Numbered from the stretch's first letter, positions 16,067 through 26,105 are shown. The stretch is DNA of 64,000 nucleotides from Alteromonadaceae bacterium (GCA_014872785.1 WKFJ01000015.1:1-64000); one strand, 5' to 3'. Numbers and translations: made by a program. Notes: generated by a model from the sequence alone, not told the origin.

Positions 16067-18190
16067 TCAGCTTGTTGTTTTGCTTTTACTGTGTCGAGAA
16101 ACTGATTGTACTTCTGGCATACCACGGATCTTTCTAAAAACATTGGCCAAATGTTGGCGATTCTTGGTGGTAAGTTCCAGGTCGATGTAATAAATATTGG
16201 ATTCTTTTTCTTCGGTCTGTAAACCGATAATGTTGGAATCACAAGACGAAATCGTATTGGTTAGGGTGGCAAGTGTACCTTGACGGTTTATTAGCTCAAT
16301 GCGAATGTGAGTTTTGAATTCACCGCTGGCATTTTCTTCCCATTTCATTGGCAGCACACGCTGTGGCTCGTCTTTAGCGAGTTTGCGAATATTGTTACAG
16401 CCCACTTGGTGTATCAGCATGCCCTTGCCCGGACTCAATACCGAAAGAATTTCGTCATCTGGAATAGGACTACAGCATGGTGCATAGGTCACTAACAAGA
16501 CTTCAGTGCCCTTGATGGCAATGTTGCGATATTTGTCAGTAAGCGCTTCACTCGATTGTGAGTCACCAATTAATCTACGCGCGATAATGGCGCTCAATTC
16601 ATTGCCCAGACCAATATCAGACAGCAACGCATAGAAATTTTCGTGCTGGGTTTCTTGAACCACTCGATCGATTTCTGACTCTGGGATTTCGTCTAATTTA
16701 ACTTTACCCAGTGCGTGACGCAGCAGTCGATTACCCATATTAATGGCTTCTTCTGAGCGCTGCTTTTTAAGAAACTGTCTAATATGCGCACGTGCTTTTG
16801 CCGTTACCACGAAATTCAACCAGTTTGCATTCGGGTTGGCGCGTGGTGAAGTAATAATTTCAACGGTTTGACCATTGTCCAGCGGTCTACTTAGGGAGTA
16901 TGGATTGCGATTTACCTTAACTCCCACACACGAGTTGCCTACATCTGTATGTACCGCATAGGCAAAGTCCACTGCAGTAGCCGCCATAGGTAGTTCAATG
17001 ATTCGGCCATCTGGCGTGAATACGTAAATCTCGTCGGGGAATAAATCGGCTTTAACGTTTTCAATAAACTCAAACGAAGAACTCGCGCTTTGTTGCAATT
17101 CAAGTAGTGACTGCATCCATTTTCGGGCACGAGTTTGCGCAGTTGTGCTGCCTGCATCGGCACTTTTATATGACCAGTGGGCGGCGACACCTTTATCAGC
17201 CATCTCGTCCATTTCATGGGTACGGATCTGTATTTCCACTGGAATACCATGAGGCCCCACAAGGGAAGTATGCAGTGACTGATAACCGTTGGTTCGTGGA
17301 ATGGCTACGTAATCTTTGAAGCGGCCTTCGATAGGCTTGTACAAGCCATGAGCACAACCAAGCACGCGGTAACAGTCATCAGCGCTATCTACCACTACAC
17401 GGAACGCGTAGATATCCATGATTTGATTGAACGCCAGCTCTTTATTGCGCATTTTCCGATAGATTGAATAAAGGTGTTTTTCTCTACCCGAAACGCCAGC
17501 ATTTATCTTGTATTCTTCAAGTCGACTGATGAGTTCTTGTCGAGTGTTCTCGATAATTTCTTTGCGGTTGCCTCTGGCTTGTTTAACTGCCGATTTTAAT
17601 GCGCGATAGCGCATCGGATGCATCGCCTGAAAGCCTAAATCTTCCAGTTCGTTTTTAATTTCGTGAATACCTAATCGGTGGGCAATTGGTGCGTAAATCT
17701 CAAGTGTCTCGCGGGCAATACGACGGCGTTTTTCTGGCCGCAAAGCACCAAGGGTGCGCATGTTATGGGTGCGGTCCGCCAACTTAATCAAGATGATGCG
17801 GATGTCTTCCACCATTGCCATCATCATTTTGCGGAAGTTCTCAGCCTGTGCTTCTTCTTTGCTGCGAAACTGGATTTTATCTAGTTTGGATACACCTTCT
17901 ACTAGCTCGGCAACGGTATCGCCAAATTGTTCAGCTAGGTTTTCTTTAGTTACGTGGGTGTCTTCAATTACATCGTGCAGCAGTGCACCCATCAGGGTTT
18001 CGTGATCCATATGCATATCAGCCAATATGCAAGTGACCGCGACAGGGTGAGTGATGTAAGGATCGCCGCTTGAGCGCTGCTGTCCATCGTGGGCATCTCG
18101 AGCCACGATAAATGCTTCTTTGATCAGTTCTACCTGGTCGGCAGTTAGATAGCCAGTGGCTTTTTGTTTTAAACCCTCAAATAGATACAA
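16067..18190 (-). CDS. spoT: Bifunctional (p)ppGpp synthetase/hydrolase SpoT
   Basis: 707 aa. Domains in order: HD hydrolase (about 40-150, with ALLHDVIEDT), RelA/SpoT synthetase (about 240-350, with GYQSLHTSLVG), TGS (about 390-450, DEIYVFTPDGRI), a helical region, a Cys-containing zinc-finger-like part (YAPCCSPIPDDE) and a C-terminal ACT domain. It sets alarmone level in stress. The start is TTG encoding MYLFEGL; E. coli SpoT also begins MYLFES from TTG, so the rare start seems conserved. It is separated from rpoZ by about 100 bases that contain a perfect inverted repeat. Confidence 0.97.
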   Translation of the reverse strand: MYLFEGLKQKATGYLTADQVELIKEAFIVARDAHDGQQRSSGDPYITHPVAVTCILADMHMDHETLMGALLHDVIEDTHVTKENLAEQFGDTVAELVEGVSKLDKIQFRSKEEAQAENFRKMMMAMVEDIRIILIKLADRTHNMRTLGALRPEKRRRIARETLEIYAPIAHRLGIHEIKNELEDLGFQAMHPMRYRALKSAVKQARGNRKEIIENTRQELISRLEEYKINAGVSGREKHLYSIYRKMRNKELAFNQIMDIYAFRVVVDSADDCYRVLGCAHGLYKPIEGRFKDYVAIPRTNGYQSLHTSLVGPHGIPVEIQIRTHEMDEMADKGVAAHWSYKSADAGSTTAQTRARKWMQSLLELQQSASSSFEFIENVKADLFPDEIYVFTPDGRIIELPMAATAVDFAYAVHTDVGNSCVGVKVNRNPYSLSRPLDNGQTVEIITSPRANPNANWLNFVVTAKARAHIRQFLKKQRSEEAINMGNRLLRHALGKVKLDEIPESEIDRVVQETQHENFYALLSDIGLGNELSAIIARRLIGDSQSSEALTDKYRNIAIKGTEVLLVTYAPCCSPIPDDEILSVLSPGKGMLIHQVGCNNIRKLAKDEPQRVLPMKWEENASGEFKTHIRIELINRQGTLATLTNTISSCDSNIIGLQTEEKESNIYYIDLELTTKNRQHLANVFRKIRGMPEVQSVSRHSKSKTTS

Positions 18191-18252
18191 AGCACGCTAG
18201 ATATTAATTGATGACATACTCTAAAGAATACGGGGATTTGGAAAGGATGCAA

Positions 18253-18282
18253 CGGCTAAATCGCTTTTGCACGATTTAGCCG
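18253..18282. repeat. 11-bp perfect inverted repeat between rpoZ and spoT
   Basis: The arms CGGCTAAATCG and CGATTTAGCCG flank an 8-nt loop, about 10 bases after the rpoZ stop on the minus strand. No T run follows. This could be an intercistronic hairpin that sets the rpoZ:spoT mRNA ratio, or a weak terminator. Confidence 0.6.
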
Positions 18283-18291
18283 AGTAGGAAC

Positions 18292-18567
18292 TTAACCTTG
18301 ATCTGCTAATATGGAGGCAACAGATGCAAATTCGGCTTGTTCTTGTTCTTGCTGATCTTGCAAGTCGCTTTGGTCTAGCGATTCAGAGGTAACTAAACCG
18401 TCTTCGATTTCGCGCAAAGCCGTAACGGTAGGCTTGTCATTACTTACTGGTACTAATGGCTCTTTGCCTTCGGTAGCCAATTGACGAGCTCTACGTGCTG
18501 CAACCAACACTAAGTCAAAACGATTGCCAACTTTATCAACGGCATCTTCTACTGTTACACGCGCCAT
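18292..18567 (-). CDS. rpoZ: RNA polymerase omega subunit
   Basis: 91 aa, identical in size to the E. coli protein. The conserved N-terminus [30 protein letters not shown] is followed by the family's [13 protein letters not shown] block and an acidic Gln/Glu-rich tail. Omega helps assemble RNA polymerase on beta prime and is needed for ppGpp binding at the enzyme; linkage with spoT is therefore functional as well as historical. It lies 89 bases after gmk. Confidence 0.97.
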   Translation of the reverse strand: MARVTVEDAVDKVGNRFDLVLVAARRARQLATEGKEPLVPVSNDKPTVTALREIEDGLVTSESLDQSDLQDQQEQEQAEFASVASILADQG

Positions 18568-18656
18568 TCAATTCTCCGAGCGTTAGTCTAAGTGATTTTC
18601 AAAAGGTCGCGTAGTTTACTCATTTATTGAGCAGTTGCCAAGCGACTTTTTGCCGA

Positions 18657-19292
18657 TTAATCGTCCAATAACCCTTCAAACAAGCCTTTTAATCGGATTA
18701 GCTGCTTCGCTTTGCGCAACCTGTGGCTGCATACGATGCTCTCTAGTTCGCTAAGTGCTGTTTCAAAATCATCATTAACAATAATGTAGTCGAATTCGTG
18801 GTAATGGGAAATTTCTGATACCGCCGATGCCATACGCTTGTTGATTACTTCTTCAGAATCTTGTTGGCGACCGGAGAGGCGCTTGCGCAACTCTTCTTTT
18901 GAAGGCGGCGCGATAAATATGGTGTTGGTTTCCGGCAGGAGAGCTTTAACCTGGCGCGCGCCCTGCCATTCAATGTCTAGGAAAACATCGATACCGTGTT
19001 GTAAGGTCTCTGTGATGTTCTTCTTGGCAGTACCGTAATAGTTGTCAAATGCCTGTGCCCACTCAAAAAAGGCTTCTTCTTTTATTAACGCCTCAAATTC
19101 TTCTTTACTGACAAAGTGATAGTGCACTCCATCAATTTCTCCGGGGCGAGGTGCGCGCGTTGTGTGAGACACCGACACTTGTATCGGGTGGTTCTCATTG
19201 TTGTGGTTGTCTAAAAGCGCTTTGATAAGACTAGATTTGCCTGCACCAGAAGGTGCTGAAACGATAAATAAATTACCCGGAGTTGTTGCCAT
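18657..19292 (-). CDS. gmk: Guanylate kinase
   Basis: 211 aa. The P-loop [11 protein letters not shown] is at residues 12-22, followed by the GMP-binding region ([19 protein letters not shown]) and the lid with [11 protein letters not shown]. It phosphorylates GMP to GDP, an essential nucleotide step that also supplies the substrate pool for (p)ppGpp. It is the first gene of the gmk-rpoZ-spoT run. The promoter should lie in 19293-19546, where I see no clear sigma70 boxes. Confidence 0.97.
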   Translation of the reverse strand: MATTPGNLFIVSAPSGAGKSSLIKALLDNHNNENHPIQVSVSHTTRAPRPGEIDGVHYHFVSKEEFEALIKEEAFFEWAQAFDNYYGTAKKNITETLQHGIDVFLDIEWQGARQVKALLPETNTIFIAPPSKEELRKRLSGRQQDSEEVINKRMASAVSEISHYHEFDYIIVNDDFETALSELESIVCSHRLRKAKQLIRLKGLFEGLLDD

Positions 19293-19546
19293 AGCGAAAA
19301 TATTAAAAAATTGTTAATGAATTGTGGTAAGTGGCCGTCAATATTAGCATAATTTACCCTCTAATTTTGTGGATTATACCTTTGGCGCTTCGAATAACAA
19401 AAAATAAGACCAAAGTGTAATCGGCAAATAATAAAAAGTTTGCGTTAATAGGAACACACCCATACACGTTTGAAGATACTGGCACTTAGTGTTGAACATG
19501 CCAGTGTCTTAGTGAGCCAATTCGTGTTGTTTTAAGGAAGGTACAC

Positions 19547-20221
19547 ATGACTGCTTCGCTATTACCTTATGTCGAGGTAAACCCTAATACACAACATGAT
19601 GCCGTTGTTATATGGCTTCATGGGCTTGGAGATTCGGGAAATGGATTTGCCCCTATCGTGCCACAACTAGAACTACCTACTGAGCACAAAGTTCGCTTTG
19701 TGTTTCCGCACGCCCCCATTATTCCCGTGACCATCAACAATGGCATGGAAATGCGCGCTTGGTATGACATTAAAACCTTATCTTTTCAGGACAGAGCCGA
19801 CATGGAGGGGGTAACTCGTTCAGCGACTCAGGTCAAAGCACTTGTGCAAGCGGAGATTGATTCTGGTATCCCATCCGAACGTATCATTTTGGCCGGCTTT
19901 TCCCAAGGTGGCGTAATTGCCTACTACCTCGGCCTGCGGTTCGAACAAAAGTTAGCGGGTATTCTTACCTTATCTACTTACATGTGCGACCCGGATATGC
20001 AGGGCGAGGGTTGGCATGATGCGAATAAGCAAACGCCTATGTCGGCGTCTCATGGTGCTTACGATGAGATGGTACCTATCGCACTAGGTAAATCAGCCTA
20101 CTTAAAAGCTAAAGACGCAGGTTACGATATCAACTGGCAACAATATCCAATGCAGCACAATGTGTGTATGGAGCAACTGCAAGACATATCTGCTTGGATT
20201 CAAAAGGTTCTCAACCTTTAA
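19547..20221 (+). CDS. Alpha/beta hydrolase, carboxylesterase/phospholipase family
   Basis: 224 aa. The catalytic triad is visible: S119 in GFSQGG, D173 (GAYDEMVP) and H204 (MQHNVC). The oxyanion region is WLHGLGDSG at residues 23-31. This is the Abhydrolase_2 family (YpfH and APT1-like), which cleaves short-chain esters or lysophospholipids; no signal peptide, so cytoplasmic. RBS AAGGAAGG precedes the ATG. It is divergent from gmk and is followed by a terminator. Confidence 0.9.
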   Translation: MTASLLPYVEVNPNTQHDAVVIWLHGLGDSGNGFAPIVPQLELPTEHKVRFVFPHAPIIPVTINNGMEMRAWYDIKTLSFQDRADMEGVTRSATQVKALVQAEIDSGIPSERIILAGFSQGGVIAYYLGLRFEQKLAGILTLSTYMCDPDMQGEGWHDANKQTPMSASHGAYDEMVPIALGKSAYLKAKDAGYDINWQQYPMQHNVCMEQLQDISAWIQKVLNL

Positions 20222-20224
20222 ACT

Positions 20225-20267
20225 AAAAAGGGGCAACATCAATTAATTACATTGACGTTGCCTTTTT
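20225..20267. terminator. Bidirectional intrinsic terminator
   Basis: AAAAAGG...CAACATCAAT pairs with ATTGACGTTGCC then TTTTT, a long stem with a couple of mismatches and A/T runs on both sides. It separates the plus-strand esterase from the convergent gene at 20290. Confidence 0.7.
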
Positions 20268-20289
20268 AACTACAACTGCGCGCTGTTCA

Positions 20290-21123
20290 TCAACGTTTAG
20301 CTGGGTCGTCAATGATGGCGTTGGCCGGCCGCTTCAGCATTTCAGGCGTTAGTTTCGCGTTCAAATCAATATTCATTATCAGGTGATTGCCAACGATGCG
20401 CTCATTCGCTTCTGGCATGGTTCTAAAGGCGGCTGGAAATACTAAACCGTCTACCGTTTGATACTTTGTGATAAGACGCCAAAGAGGACCGAATAATTTT
20501 CTCTCAGGAGGCTGACCAAGAGAATCTAGAAATGCCCGGTTGCCAATCGCGTATTGATAACCTGCAAGTAAATAACTGTCTGGGTCTATGTATAGCACAA
20601 AGTAGTCCAGTGGGCTTTTGCCTATGACAGGTTGTTCTGAAAAGGTCATCTTCACTTCATAGTATTGTTTTCCCCCGCTTTCTGGCCATTCGAACATGGT
20701 TACAGGCGATAAGATGACATTTTCCTCCTGGGTCAACCAAGGTAGATTCACAAAATAGTAAAAGAAGTACAGCATCGCGGTCGGCGGATTACTCTTGCGC
20801 CAGTTAACTGACCACACGTCAGTACCATCAAATGCGATTTGTGCATCGTTTAAGAACCAGTTCTGGTGGACATGTAGAGTAGTCTTATCAATTGTTTCGG
20901 TGGCAACCCACCATGCTAACTCATTTCTACCGTGATAGTTGTTGTGCATTACCGTATCAAATTGCATGGTTCTCACTGAACGCCACTTCTCCAAGCCGCC
21001 ATGCGCTTGCACCATCTTGGCAACAACCTCACTCGAGTTTAGCTCTGGTTCGTCTGCTTGAACCATGAAGCTGCATTGTAAAAGCAGAAAACTGCCGATG
21101 ATTTTTTTCCAATATTTGTGCAT
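20290..21123 (-). CDS. Secreted protein with LolA-like features, unknown function
   Basis: 277 aa from ATG 21123, chosen over the adjacent TTG because GGAGG lies 5 bases before it. A signal peptide (MHKYWKKIIGSFLLLQCSFMVQA) precedes a mature chain that opens with a helix VVAKMVQAHGGLEKWRSVRTMQF, a pattern common in LolA/LolB-fold outer membrane lipoprotein-carrier-like families. Many Trp, Tyr and Phe alternate in beta-like strands. It probably binds a hydrophobic ligand in the periplasm; this is inferred from the pattern. It is downstream of the LytTR gene on the same strand. Confidence 0.7.
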   Translation of the reverse strand: MHKYWKKIIGSFLLLQCSFMVQADEPELNSSEVVAKMVQAHGGLEKWRSVRTMQFDTVMHNNYHGRNELAWWVATETIDKTTLHVHQNWFLNDAQIAFDGTDVWSVNWRKSNPPTAMLYFFYYFVNLPWLTQEENVILSPVTMFEWPESGGKQYYEVKMTFSEQPVIGKSPLDYFVLYIDPDSYLLAGYQYAIGNRAFLDSLGQPPERKLFGPLWRLITKYQTVDGLVFPAAFRTMPEANERIVGNHLIMNIDLNAKLTPEMLKRPANAIIDDPAKR

Positions 21124-21236
21124 CAATTCCTCCTAACCACATGAAACATTAAAACGTCGTATGCCGTTAACTTCTCATGGCAAATAGGGCGTTTAAAGAG
21201 GGCTGGGAGATTGTTGTGGGTTTTGGGGAGATCTGG

Positions 21237-22091
21237 TTATGCAGCAATGAGTTCGAGTAAGGGTTTCACATTTTTACGCGACAGGGCGACATCAAAATCT
21301 AAATAAGCAACCTCGACAGAGAGCAAATTAGGGCGCTTGTTAACGCCTTTAATGAACGATGTGTTCACCAAAAAAGACTGATGCGTTCTGAAAAAGGTAA
21401 AGTCACAGTGCTGCAACTGCTCTATCATTTTTTTCATGCTAGAGCGAATTAGCCGTGTTTTGAGCTGTTGCTTCTCATCCAAGTAATAAATCTGTAAATA
21501 GTTATCGCAGGTTTGAAAACACACTAAGCGTTCACCAGCAACGCGAAAACGATCTAGCTGATTATCTGAATGTAATTGCAATAACATATCTTTCGGCGAA
21601 GGTGGATTTTGCTCTGATTGGCTTTGAGGCGTTTTAATCATTAATATTTGCAGCAGACTCAAGCCTCCCCACACACTATAGATTGCGAGGAATTTTGGCA
21701 TGAGTTGAGAGAACTTGTATTCCGGTACATACATGTTCTGCCAACCGCTGATAAATTGGTGCAATAACAAAGAATAAAGCCAGCTGGCAATACTTAAAAG
21801 TACCACCAACAATACTATCCAGCTGAGTTTGCTCGTCGTTTCTGTTGCGCCAATGCTATTGGCATATCTATCGAGAAAAAGAAAACTAACCCCCCATATA
21901 ACTGCGCCGGAAAGCATGCCGTAAGTACTGAGCATAAAATGATAAATGGGCATGAAATAGGGTGCGCCCATATCAAAGGGTTCCAACAAATTAAAAACCA
22001 ATGTGACATAAACAAAGACTGATAACGCCAACCACTTTGGATTGAGTTGTGTCGCATGGAAAGTTCTGTTATTCGCGGACTCGGGAGGCAT
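21237..22091 (-). CDS. Membrane-bound LytTR-type DNA-binding regulator
   Basis: 284 aa. Residues 1-160 contain four hydrophobic helices (around 20-40, 48-70, 85-110, 125-150), and residues 185-284 form a LytTR DNA-binding domain (RVAGERLVCFQTCDNYLQIYYLD, FFRTHQSFLVNTSFI). There is no receiver domain, so it is not a classical response regulator; the membrane part likely senses directly. The gene downstream (20290) and the serine hydrolase upstream share the strand and may be its targets. It is similar in plan to the AraC-type regulator at 13681, with a different DNA-binding module. Confidence 0.85.
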   Translation of the reverse strand: MPPESANNRTFHATQLNPKWLALSVFVYVTLVFNLLEPFDMGAPYFMPIYHFMLSTYGMLSGAVIWGVSFLFLDRYANSIGATETTSKLSWIVLLVVLLSIASWLYSLLLHQFISGWQNMYVPEYKFSQLMPKFLAIYSVWGGLSLLQILMIKTPQSQSEQNPPSPKDMLLQLHSDNQLDRFRVAGERLVCFQTCDNYLQIYYLDEKQQLKTRLIRSSMKKMIEQLQHCDFTFFRTHQSFLVNTSFIKGVNKRPNLLSVEVAYLDFDVALSRKNVKPLLELIAA

Positions 22092-22159
22092 TGCCTAAGT
22101 AGATTGATTTATTCACAGTGGTTAATAGTAATCTGAGAATAACTAAAAAGTCAGATATT

Positions 22160-22190
22160 AAAAAGGCACCGCGCGATTAGCGAGGTGCCT
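22160..22190 (-). terminator. Intrinsic terminator after the serine hydrolase
   Basis: On the minus strand GGCACC and GGTGCC arms enclose a 13-nt loop and are followed directly by TTTTTAA. It lies 20 bases past the stop at 22211. Confidence 0.75.
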
Positions 22191-22210
22191 GATTAGTTTA
22201 ATCACTTAGC

Positions 22211-23455
22211 TCAATCGAGCGCTTGATAGACGAGGTTTCTGAAGTCGTCGTGATAGGGATGAAAGCCCATTGGAATAAACTGTGCCATAGCTATCATGAT
22301 GAGGTTTTCTTGTGGGTCTATTCTAAAGTAAGTTGATGCCATTCCGCCCCAACCATAGTTGCCCTTTGAGCTCAGAAAATCCATGCGTGCAGGGTCGGTT
22401 GTGACGGACATCGCTAGTCCAAATCCTTCACCTGGTACGTTGGCGTCAAACGGCTTTTGGTGCGGCGCCAGTTGATCACTGCTCATGTACTCAACTGTTT
22501 TACGGCTTAAAATTCGAACACCGTTCAACTCCCCTTTGTTAAGCAGCATCTGAGCAAATTTGAAATAATCCTTAACGGTTGAGGTTAAACCGCCGCCGCC
22601 GGAATGTACTTTGGGGTCTGTTAAATAATCACCGAGTGGTTCTTCTGTGGTCAGAATGGTCTGCCCCTGCTCATTTGCGGTGTACACTTCACTGAATCGA
22701 CCGTGGTTTTCTTTGCGCACATAAAAGCCAGTGTCTTGCATATCTAGTGGCGCAAAAATGTGTTTTTGCATGTAATCGCCCAATGACATACCTGAGATCA
22801 CTTCAACTAAACGACCAACAACATCAGTGGAAAAGCCATAGGTCCATTTTGCGCCTGGTTCATGCGCCAGTGGCAACGCTGCGAGTGCTTTGATAAAGGT
22901 ATCTGCATCAGCATCACGCAGGCTGTATAACTTCTCTCGGTATAAGGCATCAAGTGGCGTAGGGTTAAAACCATAGCTCAGACCTGCGGTGTGCATAAAT
23001 AGGTCTTTAATTTTGATCTGTTTACTGGCGGGCTTAGTGACCATGTTCTCGCCTTCACCTGATACATAGACTTGCATGTTGTTAAATTCAGGTAGGTACT
23101 TGCTAATCGGCTCGTGCATGTTGAATTTACCCTGTTCCCACAAGGTTAATGCTGCTACCGCAGTGATGGGTTTGGTCATTGAATAAATACGGAAAATAGT
23201 ATCTTCGGTCATTGGTATGCCGTTTTCCTTGTCCCTCATCCCCTGTGCTTTGAGATACGCCACTTTTCCATCTTTGGCAATAAAGGTCAGGGTGCCCGCG
23301 AGTTTGCCGGAATCAATATAGCCCTGCATGTGCGGCGCAATTCGTTCAAGTCTTTGACTGTCAAAGCCCAATACTTCGGCATTTGAAAGTGAAAGCTCGG
23401 CCTGACTGTGGTTCGCGAAGGTAAGGCTGGCGAGAAGTAGCAGTATTTTTTTCAT
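22211..23455 (-). CDS. Exported serine hydrolase, beta-lactamase/DD-peptidase fold
   Basis: 414 aa from ATG 23455. The signal peptide is MKKILLLLASLTFANHSQA. The active-site SxxK is S92-MT-K95 (RIYSMTKPITAV), and the second motif appears as YGFS (WTYGFSTDVVGR) in place of YxN. The C-terminal part has GWGGMASTYF. Family members (class C-like, beta-lactamase-related) are esterases or peptidases, so this is probably not a resistance gene; substrate unknown and location periplasmic. The longer frame adds 12 codons that do not look like a signal peptide. Confidence 0.88.
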   Translation of the reverse strand: MKKILLLLASLTFANHSQAELSLSNAEVLGFDSQRLERIAPHMQGYIDSGKLAGTLTFIAKDGKVAYLKAQGMRDKENGIPMTEDTIFRIYSMTKPITAVAALTLWEQGKFNMHEPISKYLPEFNNMQVYVSGEGENMVTKPASKQIKIKDLFMHTAGLSYGFNPTPLDALYREKLYSLRDADADTFIKALAALPLAHEPGAKWTYGFSTDVVGRLVEVISGMSLGDYMQKHIFAPLDMQDTGFYVRKENHGRFSEVYTANEQGQTILTTEEPLGDYLTDPKVHSGGGGLTSTVKDYFKFAQMLLNKGELNGVRILSRKTVEYMSSDQLAPHQKPFDANVPGEGFGLAMSVTTDPARMDFLSSKGNYGWGGMASTYFRIDPQENLIMIAMAQFIPMGFHPYHDDFRNLVYQALD

Positions 23456-23660
23456 TTTGGAGTTCCAAGACGGTTTACGCATTACGACCATAGTGCACTA
23501 ATAAGAAAATTCAATGACCTTTTGGGTCAAACGAGGTTAAAAAAATTAACGTTTGCTTTAGCAGCTTATCCTATTTGTTAGATGAACAACCGCGTTGTAA
23601 TAGTGGCTGTTGGGTAAAAACGCTATACTTGAAACATCATTGGCTAATTCACATTCTGTG

Positions 23661-24401
23661 ATGTCTAGCTTGCATTGGAAGCAGTTTTTTCTCACATCGG
23701 TGTTACTTTTGTGCTCCGCTGCTAGTTCAGCGGGACAGCTCTCTATTGCGGCGAATATTATGCCGCCATTATTACAGGCCGACGAGGATACCCCCACCTA
23801 CTATGCTGAAATCCTCGATTTGTTGGTGCAAGATTTACCCTTCGGGGTCGATGTTGGTTATTTTCCACCGGCAAGAGCGGGTGTACTGTTTGACGATGGT
23901 AAATATGACTGTATTTTTCCAGCTTCAACGCAAACCATGCCGCAAAAGGATAAGCTTATCGAATCGCTTCCCATTAATTTTGCTAAAGCCCACTTTTTTA
24001 CGTTAGAACCCGTAGCAGTAAACCAGATATTTGACGATGTAGACTTACAACTAGGTGTCCGCAGAGGCTTTTCCTATGGAGAAGTGGTTCGTAAATTTCA
24101 GCCGCAGCAAGTTGTTGAAGTAAATACGGAGTTGCAGAATTTAGGCATGTTACGAAAGCAGCGGGTTGATGCATTCATCGCCTACATTCCAGATATTTTA
24201 TTTCACCTGTCTAAGGAAGATATCAGCGACATCTATTACGACGCAGATACCCCATTACATGTACACAGTGAAAATATAGTCTGTCATGCCACAGAGCAAT
24301 CAACTGCCTTGATTGAGCAAATCAACGTGCGTATTCAAGCGCTACGCAAAAACGACCAGCTCAAGACCATCCTAGGCGAGTACTTTGTACCTCAGTCATA
24401 A
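23661..24401 (+). CDS. Periplasmic substrate-binding protein, SBP family 3-like
   Basis: 246 aa from ATG 23661 (the open frame extends to a TTG 17 codons upstream). After a signal peptide (MSSLHWKQFFLTSVLLLCSAASSA) the chain has the two-lobe pattern of amino-acid-type binding proteins: an early PPLL pocket, YYAEILDLLVQDL, GKYDCIFPAS and a final helix NDQLKTILGEYFVPQS. No transporter genes flank it, so it may be a stand-alone sensor-type or orphan protein, as often seen in alteromonads. It is divergent from the serine hydrolase and convergent with purH. Confidence 0.8.
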   Translation: MSSLHWKQFFLTSVLLLCSAASSAGQLSIAANIMPPLLQADEDTPTYYAEILDLLVQDLPFGVDVGYFPPARAGVLFDDGKYDCIFPASTQTMPQKDKLIESLPINFAKAHFFTLEPVAVNQIFDDVDLQLGVRRGFSYGEVVRKFQPQQVVEVNTELQNLGMLRKQRVDAFIAYIPDILFHLSKEDISDIYYDADTPLHVHSENIVCHATEQSTALIEQINVRIQALRKNDQLKTILGEYFVPQS

Positions 24402-24412
24402 TGGAAACATAT

Positions 24413-24440
24413 AAAAAAACGGGGCGATTGCCCCGTTTTT
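24413..24440. terminator. Bidirectional intrinsic terminator
   Basis: A strong hairpin ACGGGGC/GCCCCGT is flanked by A and T runs on both sides. It serves the convergent binding-protein gene and purH. Confidence 0.85.
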
Positions 24441-24460
24441 GAATCTCATTAAAATACCGA

Positions 24461-26038
24461 CTAGTGTCTAAAGTGACGCATACCAGTGAATACCATGGTG
24501 ATACCGTGCTCATCTGCTGCTGCGATAACTTCGTCATCACGCATTGAGCCACCTGGTTGAATGATGGCTTTAATACCTGCTTCTGCTGCGGCATCAATAC
24601 CGTCGCGGAATGGGAAGAATGCGTCAGACGCCATTACCGAACCCGGTACTTCTAGGTCTTCATCGGCGGCTTTAATTCCTGCAATTTTTGCTGAATAAAC
24701 ACGGCTCATTTGACCCGCACCTACGCCTATAGTCATATGGTCTTTGCAGTATACAATGGCATTAGACTTAACGTATTTTGCCACTTTCCAAGCGAACAAT
24801 AGGTCATTTAGCTGCTCTTCGGTTGGCTGAACTTTTGACACAACCTTGAGATCGTCCATTTCAACCATTCCGAAATCGCGATCTTGTACTAACAAACCAC
24901 CATTGACGCGTTTGATGTCAAACTCTTCAGTCAGTTGACCTTGCCAATCGCCACATTCGAGAACGCGCACGTTCTTCTTCTTAGCGATGGCTTCTTTTGC
25001 GCCCTCTGACACTGTTGGAGCGATAATTACTTCTACAAACTGGCGGTCGATGATCGTTTGTGCTGTTTCGGCATCTAACTCTTTGTTAAACGCAATGATG
25101 CCACCAAATGCTGAGGTTGGGTCAGTTTTAAAAGCGCGATCATAAGCTTCTAAAATGTTTGCACCCAGTGCAACACCACAAGGATTTGCGTGTTTAACAA
25201 TAACGCAAGCCGGGTCAGTGAACTCTTTTACACACTCAAGTGCTGCATCAGTATCGGCGATGTTGTTATATGACAATGCTTTGCCCTGTAACTGAGTTGC
25301 CGTTGCAACAGACGCTTCTTGTACATCACTTTCAACATAAAAAGCAGCTTGCTGGTGGCTGTTTTCGCCATAGCGCAAGTCTTGCTTCTTAATGAATTGC
25401 TGGTTGTAAGTGCGTGGGAACTGAGTTTGCTCTTCTTCCTCGTACACTGTGGTACCAAAATAGTTGGCTATCATGCCGTCGTACTGAGCAGTGTGTTCGA
25501 ATGCTGCAATAGCTAGGTCGAAACGGGTCTTGTAAGTTAGGGAGCCGGCATTGTCATCCATTTCCGCAATCACGCGGTCATAGTCATTGGCGTTAACAAC
25601 GATGGTTACATCTTTGTGGTTTTTAGCCGCGGCTCTTACCATTGTCGGTCCGCCGATATCGATGTTTTCAATAGCATCTTCTAACGTGCAATCGTCTTTA
25701 GCTACGGTTTGAGCGAATGGGTAAAGGTTAACAACTACCATATCGATAGGATCGATACTATGGGTTTCCATGACTGCTTCGTCTTGCTCTCTGCGCCCTA
25801 AGATGCCGCCGTGAACTTTTGGATGTAGCGTTTTTACCCGACCATCCATGATTTCGGGGTGGCCTGTGTAATCAGATACTTCGGTCACATCTAAGCCATT
25901 TTCGCTTAGTAATTTGGCAGTACCACCAGTGGATAATAGAGCGACATTGCGTTGTGCCAATGCTTTGGCAAATTCAACGATACCGGTTTTGTCAGAAACA
26001 CTTAGCAGCGCACGACGAACAGGTCTTGGATTTTGCAT
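24461..26038 (-). CDS. purH: Bifunctional AICAR transformylase/IMP cyclohydrolase
   Basis: 525 aa. The N-terminal cyclohydrolase domain (about 1-200: [27 protein letters not shown]) is followed by the AICAR transformylase domain, with [19 protein letters not shown] and the C-terminal [28 protein letters not shown] block. It catalyses the last two steps of IMP synthesis. The TTG-ATG pair at the start leads me to choose the ATG. It is separated from fis by a terminator. The usual partner purD is not in the window on this side. Confidence 0.97.
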   Translation of the reverse strand: MQNPRPVRRALLSVSDKTGIVEFAKALAQRNVALLSTGGTAKLLSENGLDVTEVSDYTGHPEIMDGRVKTLHPKVHGGILGRREQDEAVMETHSIDPIDMVVVNLYPFAQTVAKDDCTLEDAIENIDIGGPTMVRAAAKNHKDVTIVVNANDYDRVIAEMDDNAGSLTYKTRFDLAIAAFEHTAQYDGMIANYFGTTVYEEEEQTQFPRTYNQQFIKKQDLRYGENSHQQAAFYVESDVQEASVATATQLQGKALSYNNIADTDAALECVKEFTDPACVIVKHANPCGVALGANILEAYDRAFKTDPTSAFGGIIAFNKELDAETAQTIIDRQFVEVIIAPTVSEGAKEAIAKKKNVRVLECGDWQGQLTEEFDIKRVNGGLLVQDRDFGMVEMDDLKVVSKVQPTEEQLNDLLFAWKVAKYVKSNAIVYCKDHMTIGVGAGQMSRVYSAKIAGIKAADEDLEVPGSVMASDAFFPFRDGIDAAAEAGIKAIIQPGGSMRDDEVIAAADEHGITMVFTGMRHFRH

Positions 26039-26105
26039 CAATTAAATACCTATGAAGAACGAATCTAAAAGTTGACTATGCAGTCAGTTTGTAAAGGCTA
26101 AAAGC

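Noticed and set aside
22211-23455. Antibiotic-resistance beta-lactamase
   Set aside because: The SxxK motif is present, but the rest fits esterase-type serine hydrolases, and the second motif is YGFS rather than YxN.
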